The notes: a model not told the origin generated them from the sequence alone. Shown: positions 25,696-35,317, counted from the first letter of the stretch. The stretch: 36,097 nt of DNA from JAAYAY01 sp964429355 (GCA_964429355.1 CAYSCH010000048.1:1-36097), one strand, 5' to 3'. Program-made: numbers and translations.

Positions 25696-26724
25696 TCAGT
25701 AACTGTGCGAGTCAAGTCGAACCTTGCCCCGGAACACCCAGTAAATGGCGATCGTGTAAGACAACACAAACGGCATCCCGATCGCCGCGATGATCAGCAT
25801 GATCTGGAGGGTCTTCATCGAGGAAGCGTCCTGGTAGATTGTGACGCTCCGCGTCGCCGGATCGATGGACGAGGTCACCAGGTTGGGGTAGATCGCCATT
25901 CCCACCAGGAACACGAGGGCGGCGATCGTGCACGACGACGAGATGAACGCGTAGAGCGGCCGGTTGTGGTAGATCGCCCGGGGGATGTTGGCGATCGCCA
26001 GCACATTGAGAACCACGATCAACCAGGCCGCCGGGAAATGCTGGAAATTGGCCAGCGCGTGGGGCACTTCGATCATCGTCCAGGCCGTCATCACCAGGTA
26101 GATTGCCAGGAACAGGAAGAAATGGCGCCAGATCCAGTCGTGCAATTTCTTCTGCAGATCGCCCTCGGTTTTCAGATAGAGATAGATATTGCCGTGCATC
26201 ACGAACAGCGACAGGGCCATGATGCCCACGCCCAGGGAGTACGGGTTGAGCAGATCGAAAAACGAGCCTGCGTAATCCTGGTTCTCCTTGAGCGGGATAC
26301 CGCGCAAGGAGTTTCCGATGGCAACCCCATAGAGCAGCGGGGCAATCGTTGAGCCGAGCAGGAAGCACAGGTCCCAGGACCGCCGCCACCACGCGCCGGC
26401 GAGTTTCGAACGAAACTCCATCGACACCGCCCGCAGAATCAGGGCCAGGAGCAGCAAGTGAAAGGCGATGTAGAATCCGGAGAAGGCCGAAGCGTAGGCG
26501 TTCGGAAAGGCGGCAAACAGGGCGCCGCCGAATGTGACCAGCCATACCTCGTTGCCGTCCCACAACGGGCCGATCGAGTTCATGAAGATCCGCCGCTCCT
26601 TATCGGTCTTGGCCAGCGGATGGAGCATCCCCACCCCCAGATCGAAACCGTCCAGGATCGCGTAACCCGCCAGCAGCACACCCAGCAGTCCAAACCAGAT
26701 CAAGCACAGCCAATCGTAGCTCAC
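25696..26724 (-). CDS. cydB: Cytochrome bd oxidase subunit II
   Basis: This 342-residue inner-membrane protein with eight to nine hydrophobic helices is subunit II of the bd quinol oxidase. It starts at GTG 26724, 22 bases after cydA, and follows an AGAGGA-like site. The typical opening WFGLLGVLLAGYAILDGFDLGVG and the GPLWDGNEVWLV block are present, with GNIYLYLKTEGDL in the middle. It pairs with CydA for oxygen reduction without proton pumping and with high oxygen affinity. No small cydX-type gene is visible after it. The GH127 gene follows after 167 bases. Confidence 0.96.
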   Translation of the reverse strand: MSYDWLCLIWFGLLGVLLAGYAILDGFDLGVGMLHPLAKTDKERRIFMNSIGPLWDGNEVWLVTFGGALFAAFPNAYASAFSGFYIAFHLLLLALILRAVSMEFRSKLAGAWWRRSWDLCFLLGSTIAPLLYGVAIGNSLRGIPLKENQDYAGSFFDLLNPYSLGVGIMALSLFVMHGNIYLYLKTEGDLQKKLHDWIWRHFFLFLAIYLVMTAWTMIEVPHALANFQHFPAAWLIVVLNVLAIANIPRAIYHNRPLYAFISSSCTIAALVFLVGMAIYPNLVTSSIDPATRSVTIYQDASSMKTLQIMLIIAAIGMPFVLSYTIAIYWVFRGKVRLDSHSY

Positions 26725-26746
26725 GGGCCTGTTTCCTCTCGTGCAC

Positions 26747-28300
26747 TCAGTTTTTTCCCGGCGGCGTTTCGTCTTCGCCGGCCTGCCTGCGGCGCGCATC
26801 GGTAAACGACGGTCCGGCCGCGTCCGCCTGGTCGGCCGCCACTGCGAAGAACCCCGTCTTCTTCCCCTCGCCGGGCTCGTGCCCGTCGGTTTCTTCCGGC
26901 CCTGCATGGATTTTTGTGTTAAGTACAAATACCCACACCAGAACCAGCAACAGGTAGATCAATCCGAACATCACGAGCGACCCCACGACCATTTCCTGCG
27001 AGATCGCCCCGCTGACGGCATCCTGCGTACGCAGCCCGTTGACCGGCTTGCTGAAGTCCATCTCGTGATACCTTGCGAATACCGCCGGATCCTCCCTCGC
27101 CGCCATCACCGGCGCGAACTCCGCCTGCACGATCCACGGCTGACGGCCCACTTCCGCGGTCACCCAGCCGGCCTGGTTGGCAAAGTAGACCGGAACGATG
27201 GCAAACACGAAACCCCAGAGGAGCCAGCGCTGCTCAAACAGGCGGCCACGCCAGAGCAGAAACAGGGCCACGACCGTCATCACGATCAACAGAGTACCGA
27301 TGGCAACCATGAGGTGGAACCCGATAAACGGGATCAGCACAGGCGGGCGATCCTCGGGCCGGAAACGATCAAGGCCCACCACCGGAGTTGTCATGTTGCG
27401 GTGGGTCAGCAGGGTCAGACCGGCCGGAATCTGGAGGGCGTATTTCAGTTCCTGGGCCCGCTCGTCCGGCAGGCCGACAACCGTGATCGGAGTCGCCCCT
27501 TCGGTCGTCTTGTAGAGTCCTTCCATGGCCGCCAGCTTTGACGGCTGCTCTCTCGCCACGAGCCGGGCCGAAGAATCGCCCGAGATTGGAGCTGCGAGCG
27601 CGGCGATCGTTCCCAGAACGAGCGCCGCCGAAAAGGATCGCCTGGCAAACACCACGTGCCGGTTACGGAGCAGGTAGTAGGCGCTGATGCTCATCACGAA
27701 GAAGGTGCCCGTCAGCAAAGCGCCGATCCACACGTGGACCAGGCGATCCATGGTCGACGGATTGAACACCAAAGCCCAGAAATCGACGATTTCGGCCCGC
27801 TGGCCTCGGGCCGCATCCACGAAGTGATGACCGGCGGGTGTTTGCTGCCAACTGTTGGCCACGACGATCCAGACCGAGGAGAAAATCGATCCCAGGCAGA
27901 CCATGAGCGTGGAGAAGAAGTGCATCTTTTTTCCCACGCGGTCCCAGCCGAAGACCAGCACTGCCAGAAATCCCGATTCGAGAAAGAAGGCAAAAATCCC
28001 TTCGGCCGCCAGGGCCGAACCGAATACGTCGCCCACAAACCGCGAATAGACAGCCCAGTTGGTACCGAATTCAAACTCCATCACGATCCCGGTCGACACG
28101 CCCACGGCAAACGTGACGGCAAACAGTTTTACCCAGAATTTGGTCAGCCTGTGCCAGTCCGGGTCGCCCGTCTTCAGCCAGATCGCTTCAAAAATGACCA
28201 GCAGCACCCCGAGCCCGATCGAAAGGGGCGGGAACAGGTAGTGCACCATGATGGTGAAGGCGAACTGGAGACGCGAAAGCAGGACAACGTCGAATTCCAT
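26747..28300 (-). CDS. cydA: Cytochrome bd oxidase subunit I
   Basis: This 517-residue heme-bearing subunit oxidises quinol and reduces oxygen. ATG 28300 begins MEFDVVLLSRLQFAF. The heme b595 ligand is His20 (TIMVHYLFPPLS). The His in RLVHVWIGALL and the Met in GFHLMVAIG match the two heme b558 ligands. A quinol-binding Q-loop lies between, and GWVTAEVGRQPW closes that region. The tail (about 485-517) is charged and Pro-rich. It is co-transcribed with cydB and diverges from the GH36 gene; the 191 bases between should hold both promoters, but I see no clear FNR or ArcA site. Confidence 0.96.
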   Translation of the reverse strand: MEFDVVLLSRLQFAFTIMVHYLFPPLSIGLGVLLVIFEAIWLKTGDPDWHRLTKFWVKLFAVTFAVGVSTGIVMEFEFGTNWAVYSRFVGDVFGSALAAEGIFAFFLESGFLAVLVFGWDRVGKKMHFFSTLMVCLGSIFSSVWIVVANSWQQTPAGHHFVDAARGQRAEIVDFWALVFNPSTMDRLVHVWIGALLTGTFFVMSISAYYLLRNRHVVFARRSFSAALVLGTIAALAAPISGDSSARLVAREQPSKLAAMEGLYKTTEGATPITVVGLPDERAQELKYALQIPAGLTLLTHRNMTTPVVGLDRFRPEDRPPVLIPFIGFHLMVAIGTLLIVMTVVALFLLWRGRLFEQRWLLWGFVFAIVPVYFANQAGWVTAEVGRQPWIVQAEFAPVMAAREDPAVFARYHEMDFSKPVNGLRTQDAVSGAISQEMVVGSLVMFGLIYLLLVLVWVFVLNTKIHAGPEETDGHEPGEGKKTGFFAVAADQADAAGPSFTDARRRQAGEDETPPGKN

Positions 28301-28491
28301 GTCTGCGTACTCGTGGGAGACAATGCTGGCAGAAATCGGCCTCGATCACGGGCCCGCACCCCTGGCAACCGTTGATTTGGCCTGGATTTCCGGCTCCAAT
28401 GGTGGCTGTCGTAGAGAACAGGAATTCTACCCGTTCCGTCAAAGTTCAGCAACGCGGGCAACACGCCCGGACCAGCTGGGGGATCGCTGTC

Positions 28492-31185
28492 ATGAACATC
28501 TCGTTGGACACTTTCTGTTCTGCCCCGATGCGTCTCTTACTGTTGGCCCTCTCCGTCACCTTGAGGCCCGGTTTTTGTGGATATGCGGCCGAAAGTCCGT
28601 CTCCGGACAAACCGGTCCTGGAGCTTCTCTTCGACGAAGACTTGGCCGACTCGTCTGCTTCCCAGTCAGAAACCAGGCAGCAAGGCTCGATCGCCTTGGT
28701 ACCGGGAAAACACGGCGCCTGCGTATCGCTGGACGGTCGCAGTTGGATCGACACAGGTTTCTCACAAACGGCTCTGGCCGAAGAGTTTACGGTCGAATGC
28801 TGGGTGAACCCTGCAGATCAGCAGGGCCAACACGCCGACATTTTTGGCAACCACGCCGGCGAAGGCCTGGGCCTGGTCGTGCAGCAGGATGGGGCAAATA
28901 CAAACCAGTTCTATGCCGCCTACGGCGTCGGCGGGCAGAAATGGGTGATGACGGACCCGGTTGCGCTGGCGGCACGACGCTGGCAGCACTTGGCGATGGT
29001 CAAGACTCCAGGGGAATTGCGACTCTACCTGAACGGCATCCAGGTCGCTGCCAAAGAGAGCACGGCACCTGTCATGGTCTCGCCCGCGCCGGTGGCCGTA
29101 GGGCTTGGATACACCTCCTCCGATCGTTGTTTTCGAGGGCTGATCGACGACTTCCGCATCTGGAACAAAGCCTTGACCGATTTCGCCCATGCCGGCATCG
29201 ATCCGGCCGCCGCGCAGGAAACGCGTGCCCAGTACTTGCAGGCCACGCCTCGTCCGGCTGCCGGTGCGCTCGAGCAATCGTGGACACTCGCCACGGAGGA
29301 TACGCGGCTGACGCTCGGTGTGACTGCCGCGGGCGAACTGGTCGTTGGTGAATTGTCGTGCCCGGCCGTGGGACACAACTGGATCACCAGCCCGGTGGCG
29401 ATTCGGCTCATGCCTCAGGCAGAAGTCGCCGGCCGATGCAATTCCCTCATGTGGCGATTTGCCGGCGCATCGGTGGACGAAAGCCATGGGCGGAAGTTGA
29501 CGGTCCGATTTTCCTGCGACGACCCAGCGTTGGAGGCCGTCTCCCAGTGGCACGCGTGCGAAGGCCCCGGTCCCATCCACCACAGCTTGCAGATCAAGAA
29601 CCTCTCGGACCAACCGGTCACCATCGGCGAACAGCCCACGTTTGACTTGGACCTCGCCGGCGCGACCGCCATGTGGTGCTTCCACAGCGACGGTATCACT
29701 CCGGATCCGGTGGGCGTGTACCATCATCCGCTCACGGGCGACGATGCAGTCCATCGCCATACGGTGCAAACGGTTCCCACCGGCCAGTTCATCCCATACG
29801 TGGTCCTGGACGCCGGCGAGCAACATGGCCTCTACCTCGGCCTGGAGTGGAGCGTGTGCCGGATCGAGGCCGTGATCCTCGAAGGCAATACGTCGCCGGC
29901 CGTCAGGGTCCGTGGAGGGAACATCGCCGACCTTCGAGCGGAACTTGCCCCCGGTGAGTCGCTTGAAGTTCGTCCCGGATTTATCGGCACTTACGCCGGC
30001 GATCTCGATGACGCCGGAAACCGGTTGCGACGCTGGCTGCTGCGATACCGTCTACCCGACGTCTTGCGGGAAGACTCGAGTTATCCAAAGGTTCAATGGA
30101 ACGCCTTCGGCGCCACGGGCAAAACCCCCGGCAGTTGGGACCCGGTCGAGAGTAAGTACTATCCACTCATCGATGACATCGCGCCTTTGGGCTTTGAGGA
30201 AGTGATGATCGACGTAGCTTGGTGGCAGGGGGGCGAGCCCGACTCGGATCAGGTCGACTGGTCTTCCGGTATGAAGAAGGCCGCCGACTATGCCCACCAG
30301 AAAGGAATGCGCTTCGGGCTCTACTGGACCGACGACCTCGATATGGCCGACCCCGCCGGACGCCGGCAACGGGCGGATCGAATTCGCCGGCTGTTTCAGG
30401 AGTACGGCGCCGATATGTGGCGGTCGGACTGCACCCGTGGGGAAGTCATCGGCGCCTCCTACATGGCGACTCGCGGTTTCTACGAAATGGTCGACTCGCT
30501 CGCCGCGGAGATTCCGGGATTTCAATGGGAAAACTGCTCCGGCGGCGGACGCATCAAGGATTATGGCGCCATGCGGCGGGCGGTGAAGATCTTCAATTCC
30601 GATACCTATTCGGCCCTCCACGTCCGCCAGGCCTTCTATGACAGCTCCTATGCCCACCATCCGATTCAACTCGAAGGGCATCTCGGCAGTACCGACGGCC
30701 TTTATCGCCCTCAGGGAGTCCAGGGCATTCGTTACGCCTTCCGCTCGACCTCGCTGGGCGCCCCCGAATGGTTCCTCGACGCCCCCAACGGCGGCAACGG
30801 ATCTGCACCGTGGACTCAGCAGGAAAAGGACGCCTTGAAGGCTTGCGTCGATACCTACAAGACCAGGATCCGCCCCCTGGTGCGCAGCGCCGACCTTTAC
30901 CACATCCTTCCCCGCCCCGACGGCCGAAACCGCGACGCCATCGAATACTACGACCCCATTTCCGGAAAGGGAGTGATCTACCTCTTCCAGCCCTCGGGCG
31001 ATACGGCAACCGAGCCGGTCCGCTTCAAGGGTCTGGACCCGGATCAAAGGTACCGGGCGACCTTCGACGACGACACCCATCCGCCGGTGGTCCAGTCGGG
31101 CAAGGACCTGATTGAGAAGGGGCTCGATGTGACCTTGACAGGTCCGGAATCTTCGGAGCTGATCTTCTTTGAAATCGCGCCCTGA
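28492..31185 (+). CDS. LamG domain plus GH36-type alpha-galactosidase, exported
   Basis: This 897-residue enzyme starts at ATG 28492 and has a signal peptide (MRLLLLALSVTLRPGFCGYA). Residues about 40-240 are a concanavalin/LamG-type sandwich (GSIALVPGKHGACVSLDG, FTVECWVNP, RRWQHLAMV, LIDDFRIWNKAL) likely to bind glycans or the surface. A beta-supersandwich (about 260-560) precedes the GH36-type barrel: FEEVMIDVAWWQG, RFGLYWTDDLDMAD, the nucleophile region DMWRSDC (Asp646), WENCSGGGRIKDYGAMRR and the acid/base Asp704 (NSDTYS). It likely removes alpha-linked galactose or a related sugar outside the cell. The next gene follows after 138 bases and probably shares its transcript. Confidence 0.88.
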   Translation: MNISLDTFCSAPMRLLLLALSVTLRPGFCGYAAESPSPDKPVLELLFDEDLADSSASQSETRQQGSIALVPGKHGACVSLDGRSWIDTGFSQTALAEEFTVECWVNPADQQGQHADIFGNHAGEGLGLVVQQDGANTNQFYAAYGVGGQKWVMTDPVALAARRWQHLAMVKTPGELRLYLNGIQVAAKESTAPVMVSPAPVAVGLGYTSSDRCFRGLIDDFRIWNKALTDFAHAGIDPAAAQETRAQYLQATPRPAAGALEQSWTLATEDTRLTLGVTAAGELVVGELSCPAVGHNWITSPVAIRLMPQAEVAGRCNSLMWRFAGASVDESHGRKLTVRFSCDDPALEAVSQWHACEGPGPIHHSLQIKNLSDQPVTIGEQPTFDLDLAGATAMWCFHSDGITPDPVGVYHHPLTGDDAVHRHTVQTVPTGQFIPYVVLDAGEQHGLYLGLEWSVCRIEAVILEGNTSPAVRVRGGNIADLRAELAPGESLEVRPGFIGTYAGDLDDAGNRLRRWLLRYRLPDVLREDSSYPKVQWNAFGATGKTPGSWDPVESKYYPLIDDIAPLGFEEVMIDVAWWQGGEPDSDQVDWSSGMKKAADYAHQKGMRFGLYWTDDLDMADPAGRRQRADRIRRLFQEYGADMWRSDCTRGEVIGASYMATRGFYEMVDSLAAEIPGFQWENCSGGGRIKDYGAMRRAVKIFNSDTYSALHVRQAFYDSSYAHHPIQLEGHLGSTDGLYRPQGVQGIRYAFRSTSLGAPEWFLDAPNGGNGSAPWTQQEKDALKACVDTYKTRIRPLVRSADLYHILPRPDGRNRDAIEYYDPISGKGVIYLFQPSGDTATEPVRFKGLDPDQRYRATFDDDTHPPVVQSGKDLIEKGLDVTLTGPESSELIFFEIAP

Positions 31186-31323
31186 GTGCCATCAAGGCCG
31201 ACTTCAGGGCCAAATTTGGACACACGGCAGGCCCGTCGGGCAAATTCACTGGCGGGAGGAGAATCTGGATCGTCATCACTCAGCCGAGACAAGTGCGTTT
31301 GGCAGAATCACGGGGAGTTCTTC

Positions 31324-32868
31324 ATGGATAGGCGAGACTTCTTCAAGGCGGGCGCCCAAGCCGCCGCGGCCGGCGCAGTCATTTCGATCCCCACATGTTC
31401 CAGCCAGGCAGCCGACGCGTCCGCTGCCGCGACAACCGAACGCGTCTCGGCCACTTCCGTGTTCATGGAGGGTTTTACGGCGGAGGATCACCGCCGGCGG
31501 CTCCAGTGCATCGCCCTCTGCACGCAGAAGATCCGTAAGTGCATGCGGAAACACCTGGTAACGAACTATCTGCCAGGCCAGTGCTGCTATAATCTGGGCG
31601 AGTATCCCTGCCGTCAGCCCTGGGACATCGGGGAGTATGACGAACAGGAATTGGATCGACTGAAGGACCATGGAATCCAGCTCATTCAGGTGTTCGACGA
31701 CTGGAACGACTCGTTGCGGCTCTTCGGCGGCGACAAGTACACCGCGTTGAATCCGGCCGGATTTCGCCGATTCGTGGAAATGGCCCATCGGCGCGGAATC
31801 AAGGTGCTGGCCTACACATCGACCGGGTTCCTGCAATGGACCGATCCCGACTTCCGCCAGGAGTGGTCGCCCGAGGGTTCCCGCTGCTCGCTGGGTTTTT
31901 GGGACATGGCCCGTTGTGCGCCTGGGAGTCCTGGATGGCGGGCCTATCTGTTGCCGCGGATTTCCAGAATCCTGAACGAATACGGCGTCGATGGGATCTA
32001 CATCGACGCCGGCTACTTCACCAACGCCGCAAAGCAGAAAATGCCCGAGGACTCGCCGCTGAGGAAACCGGCCCAGGACGAGCTGCCCGCCTTCGAGGAG
32101 ACACTGCAATATGACGGTGCGCTCACCGATCTGCTGGCCCTGATCTACTCCGAAGTCCATCGTCGCGGGGGTATTCTGAAACTCCATGTCGACGGCGCCA
32201 TTGAACCGCAAACGGCCGGTCAGAAGGTCTACGACTATCTCTGGATCGGCGAGGGCGTGAACCAGGCCGACGGCCTTCGGGAAAGTGTCAAGAATCACTC
32301 ACCCTATGTGATTCCCTGCATCGACATGAGTTTTGCGACGGTCGAGAACGAACACGAGCACTATCTGCACGCAATTCCCTACTTGCAGTTCCCCATTCTG
32401 CACGCCGGCAAACCGTTTACCGGCCAGCGCGGCATGATTCCTGGCGTTCGGTACGTGTCCGACGATGACTTCTGGATGCGGCGCTGCCACGAGGTGTGGA
32501 AGTACCATCACAACCATCCCGACGGACCCCATGTCTACAGTGGTTGGGATGCCGTTCCTCCCCGTGCCGAGACCCGCCCGACCCACTCCCACTGGTTGAA
32601 GCAATACCGGTCCCTGGTGGAAGAAGGCACCTGGGCGTTTCTGGAGATCGGCGATTCGGATCTGTTCGCCAAGCCACTGCCGAAAGACTGCGTGGCTTCG
32701 GCCTTTGCGAATCGAGAGTTGTACCTGGTTCTGGCCAACTACAGCCAGTCGCCTCAACCCATCGAGACGGCCGAAATGTATGTTCCCCTCGACGACCCCG
32801 GTGCCCCTCCCGCCAAACTCTGGCAGCTCCCGAAACGATCGTTACGGATAATCAAGCGGTCGGTTTGA
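31324..32868 (+). CDS. Tat-exported TIM-barrel protein, putative glycoside hydrolase
   Basis: This 514-residue protein starts at ATG 31324, with GGGGAG six bases upstream. The Tat leader is MDRRDFFKAG followed by a short Ala-rich stretch ending in Thr-Cys-Ser. The mature part looks like a (beta/alpha)8 hydrolase: LIQVFDDWNDS, KVLAYTSTGFLQW, YGVDGIYIDAGYFTN (probable nucleophile Asp), RGGILKLHVDGAIEP and YDYLWIGEGVNQADG (possible acid/base Glu). The C-terminal beta-domain ends LYLVLANYSQSPQP. It resembles alpha-galactosidase or DUF6259-like barrels; substrate and family number are unsure. Tat export suggests folding before export, perhaps with a bound metal. Confidence 0.78.
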   Translation: MDRRDFFKAGAQAAAAGAVISIPTCSSQAADASAAATTERVSATSVFMEGFTAEDHRRRLQCIALCTQKIRKCMRKHLVTNYLPGQCCYNLGEYPCRQPWDIGEYDEQELDRLKDHGIQLIQVFDDWNDSLRLFGGDKYTALNPAGFRRFVEMAHRRGIKVLAYTSTGFLQWTDPDFRQEWSPEGSRCSLGFWDMARCAPGSPGWRAYLLPRISRILNEYGVDGIYIDAGYFTNAAKQKMPEDSPLRKPAQDELPAFEETLQYDGALTDLLALIYSEVHRRGGILKLHVDGAIEPQTAGQKVYDYLWIGEGVNQADGLRESVKNHSPYVIPCIDMSFATVENEHEHYLHAIPYLQFPILHAGKPFTGQRGMIPGVRYVSDDDFWMRRCHEVWKYHHNHPDGPHVYSGWDAVPPRAETRPTHSHWLKQYRSLVEEGTWAFLEIGDSDLFAKPLPKDCVASAFANRELYLVLANYSQSPQPIETAEMYVPLDDPGAPPAKLWQLPKRSLRIIKRSV

Positions 32869-32917
32869 ACGGCCAGTGCTCGGGGTTGTTGCCCTGCGTG
32901 GCTGGCAAGAGTGATCT

Positions 32918-32977
32918 CACCGCAAAGGCGCGAAGTGCGCGACGGTCTCTCTTGGCGCTCTTCGCGCCTTTGCGGTG
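32918..32977. repeat. Perfect 18-bp inverted repeat, REP-like
   Basis: CACCGCAAAGGCGCGAAG (32918-32935) and CTTCGCGCCTTTGCGGTG (32960-32977) are exact reverse complements around a 24-base loop. No T-run follows, so it is not a standard terminator, though it lies 50 bases after a stop codon. Elements of the CCGCAAAGGCG type recur in many environmental bacterial genomes. In the rest of 32869-33469 I see only the RAYT stub and a weak promoter candidate. Confidence 0.8.
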
Positions 32978-33027
32978 GAATCCTGTCTTCTGTCGCTAGC
33001 AGTAAGTTGTTTGTGGCGTCCCCCCGA

Positions 33028-33105
33028 TCAAGATCTGGTGCGACCGGCGACGTCGACAAAGACAGCGTTTTCGAATTCGATTCCCAGGGATCTTGCCCAG
33101 GTCGG
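33028..33105 (-). pseudogene. REP-associated tyrosine transposase (RAYT), N-terminal stub
   Basis: The minus strand reads WARSLGIEFENAVFVDVAGR before a stop at 33028. RAYT/Y1_Tnp-type transposases start MAR.LRIE...AVYHV..RGN, so the match covers about 20 residues. TGG stands where the start ATG should be, and the HVT.RGN part is already damaged. The HUH motif and catalytic Tyr are missing. A RAYT stub 50 bases from a long palindrome fits a decayed REP system. Short length keeps confidence moderate. Confidence 0.4.
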
Positions 33106-33299
33106 TACTCTGACGGGCAACGGCTGTGATGTCACGAGTGAGAAGTTGACCCTAGGCTCAAGCACCTGGGCTGCCCGCGGCGGACCGAGCCATAATGTCG
33201 CGAGAGGTCCGCAAGCGACTGTCAAACAGGATGTTTCCTTTCTTGGTATCTGATATTTGCCAGCTGTTTCTGACACAAATGCGGCGATGCAGTGTTAGA

Positions 33300-33326
33300 T
33301 TGGGCTCGCACGGAGCGGACTATAAA
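33300..33326 (+). promoter_or_regulatory. Weak sigma-70 promoter candidate
   Basis: TTGGGC (33300-33305) and TATAAA (33321-33326) are separated by 15 bases, shorter than the usual 17. They lie 144 bases before the PEP-CTERM gene. Only the -10 element is convincing. Confidence 0.25.
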
Positions 33327-33469
33327 TGCGGGCCGTCGGCGCAGCATACGTGCGGCTGACGTTCCGAGTCAAGTTGGTTCCTGAAACGCGGAGACAATCC
33401 CAGTCGGCCGGGCCTCCATGAGGGAGACGATTGTTGATCCCGCCATAACAACTGCGGAGGGAATGGAAG

Positions 33470-34117
33470 ATGCGATACTCGATGGTTCCGGTGATCACCG
33501 CCCTTCTCGCGATCCACGCAACGGCGAATGCCGCTGTAATCACCTTCGCCACCGATCCATTCCAAGGATCTGCGGCTCTGACGACTCCCGGACGTCAAAT
33601 CGTCGGTGGCGAGTTGTTTACCGATTTCTCGATCGCTTCGGATGTGTTCGAGTTCGACCCTCTCGTGTTTGGCATTGGCGATGAGATCCTGTTCGCCAAC
33701 GGTTTGGTCGGCGATCTGCCGACAAGCAACGTGAACGTGATCGTGCTGCAGACGCTGGACAATGATGGCAACCCCGCAACCCCCTTTGGCGCGGGAAGTG
33801 CCGCCAACCTAATCGCTGAGCGAGTGACGTCGCCGGGAGCGGGTTTCTTCCTCTATTTCAATAGTAGTCTCGATCTGCCGCGACTGGTGTTTTCCACGGA
33901 CCTCAACGACAACACGGCGGACCTGAAAATCCTGGCTCGGCTAACCAACCTCGGAGGCCAGTCGGGCCGCGATGCGCTGCCGCTCTTTTCGGCTGCGAAC
34001 TTCGCGATCCGCCCTGTGCCCGAACCGGCCAGTTTTCTTCCGCTCATGATATGGTCGGGTGCATTCTGGGCGGTCCGCAAGACACTCTGGCGCCGCCGAG
34101 CCCTGACGCAGGCGTAG
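33470..34117 (+). CDS. PEP-CTERM exported protein
   Basis: This 215-residue protein starts at ATG 33470, preceded by GGAGGG. A signal peptide (PVITALLAIHATANAA) covers the first 22 residues. The middle is beta-rich, with many Asn, Thr and Gly. The tail VPEPASFLPLMIW, a short hydrophobic helix and a KTLWRRR cluster form a PEP-CTERM signal, recognised by exosortase and cleaved at the PEP motif during surface anchoring in organisms with extracellular polysaccharide systems. No exosortase gene lies in the window. The function of the mature domain is unknown. Confidence 0.88.
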   Translation: MRYSMVPVITALLAIHATANAAVITFATDPFQGSAALTTPGRQIVGGELFTDFSIASDVFEFDPLVFGIGDEILFANGLVGDLPTSNVNVIVLQTLDNDGNPATPFGAGSAANLIAERVTSPGAGFFLYFNSSLDLPRLVFSTDLNDNTADLKILARLTNLGGQSGRDALPLFSAANFAIRPVPEPASFLPLMIWSGAFWAVRKTLWRRRALTQA

Positions 34118-34640
34118 TCGCACAGGCCGTTGCCGGCCTCTCCGGATAACAGGCAGGTTGGGCACTGCCCAACTTACTCCGGAAGAGCGATAACCCGCGT
34201 CCCGTCGCGGCTGCCGACCGAGACATAGCGAGGAGACCTCCACCGCCATTGGCAAGGCTAGCCTGACGATTCTCCGAAAACACCCTCATCCCTTTGCCAA
34301 CGGCAGCTCGCTTGAAGTGCAAGGCTCGACTTAGCAAGGAGTTACGTCACGCTTCGGGTCCTGATCCCTGCAGGCCTTCTGTATCGCTCCCTCGTTAGGG
34401 GAGTTTCCGCAGGACTATTGTTGGACGGCCACGAATGGAGCCCGCAACCGTGGGTGCCGATAGAGACTATGGGTGGTTACCTGTTGAACGAACGCCCGGC
34501 GGGCCAGGGGAGGACAATTCCGGGCTTCCGTGGGCTGCCCCGGTTCGGTATATATGTACGACTCGATGGGGTCACTCGGACGGGTGGCTGTTGCGGTGAT
34601 TGCTCCGGCTTCGCTTCAGACGAGTACCAAGGACGGAAAT
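34118..34640. other. Intergenic region with a short palindrome
   Basis: No gene is supported. GTTGGGC (34157-34163) and GCCCAAC (34167-34173) form a tight 7-bp hairpin with a three-base loop. It is flanked by TCCGGA at 34141-34146 and 34178-34183, as expected of a small mobile or repeated palindromic unit. A second hairpin CTCCCT/AGGGGAG surrounds CGTT near 34388-34404. The promoter of the glycine-zipper gene should lie near 34540. Confidence 0.4.
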
Positions 34641-35264
34641 ATGAAAGTCTATGCAAGCGTGGCAACTCTTCTCTTTGTGCTCGCACTCAGCCCGGATTCG
34701 GTGCTGGCCCAGTATCACACGGACCGTGGTGCAGTGGTGGGCGGTCTCAGTGGTGCGCTGATTGGGGCGGGCATCGGCGATCACAACGACCAGGCGGGGG
34801 CGGGGGCCCTCATCGGCGGCGCGGTGGGGCTGATCACCGGGGCTGCCATCGGCAATTCGATGGATCAAGAAGAGGCCGCTCGCGCCCGGGCCTTGCAGCA
34901 ACAGCAGGCATGGCGACTGTCCCGTGCAGCGTCCGTGTCGGATGTGGTGACGATGTCGCGAAACGGCGTGGCCGACAGCGTGATCATCAATCACATCGCC
35001 CAGAACGGCGTCCAGCGCCGGCTCGAAGTGGCCGACGTGATCTCGATGCACCAGCAGGGGGTGAGCCAGGCCGTCATCACCGCCATGCAACAGGCGCCGG
35101 TAGGCGGCCCCCTTCCGCCGCCAGTTTATCAGCCGCCGGTGATCGTCCAGGAGCGCTACTATGCCCCGCCCCCGGTTTACTACTGGCACGGGTATCCTCA
35201 CTATCGTCCGCCGCATCATCACCCTTCCCCCGGAGTGCACTGGAGCATCGGGATCGGGCGATGA
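34641..35264 (+). CDS. Secreted glycine-zipper protein
   Basis: This 207-residue protein starts at ATG 34641, with AAGGA seven bases upstream. A Sec signal peptide ends at Ala23 (SPDSVLAQ). Residues about 30-73 are a glycine zipper in two halves, GAVVGGLSGALIGAGIG and GALIGGAVGLITGAAIG, able to pack as membrane helices. A helical middle (about 90-152) contains two copies of a short repeat (SVSDVVTMSRNGVADSVIINH and EVADVISMHQQGVSQAVITA). The end is rich in Pro, Tyr and His. Likely an envelope or outer-membrane-associated protein; no specific function known. Confidence 0.85.
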   Translation: MKVYASVATLLFVLALSPDSVLAQYHTDRGAVVGGLSGALIGAGIGDHNDQAGAGALIGGAVGLITGAAIGNSMDQEEAARARALQQQQAWRLSRAASVSDVVTMSRNGVADSVIINHIAQNGVQRRLEVADVISMHQQGVSQAVITAMQQAPVGGPLPPPVYQPPVIVQERYYAPPPVYYWHGYPHYRPPHHHPSPGVHWSIGIGR

Positions 35265-35317
35265 GGCACAAAAGCACAGCAGGGCCTTTATCCTGGAACG
35301 GGGGGCGGCGACTCCTC

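Noticed and set aside
28188..28442. Minus-strand frame with CQGC and CQHC pairs like a zinc ribbon
   Set aside because: It overlaps the start of cydA in another frame, lacks a ribosome site, and its four Cys may be chance; not enough to call a gene.
32918..32977. Rho-independent terminator after the Tat TIM-barrel gene
   Set aside because: The stem is strong but the loop is 24 bases long and no T-run follows; a repeat element is the better reading.
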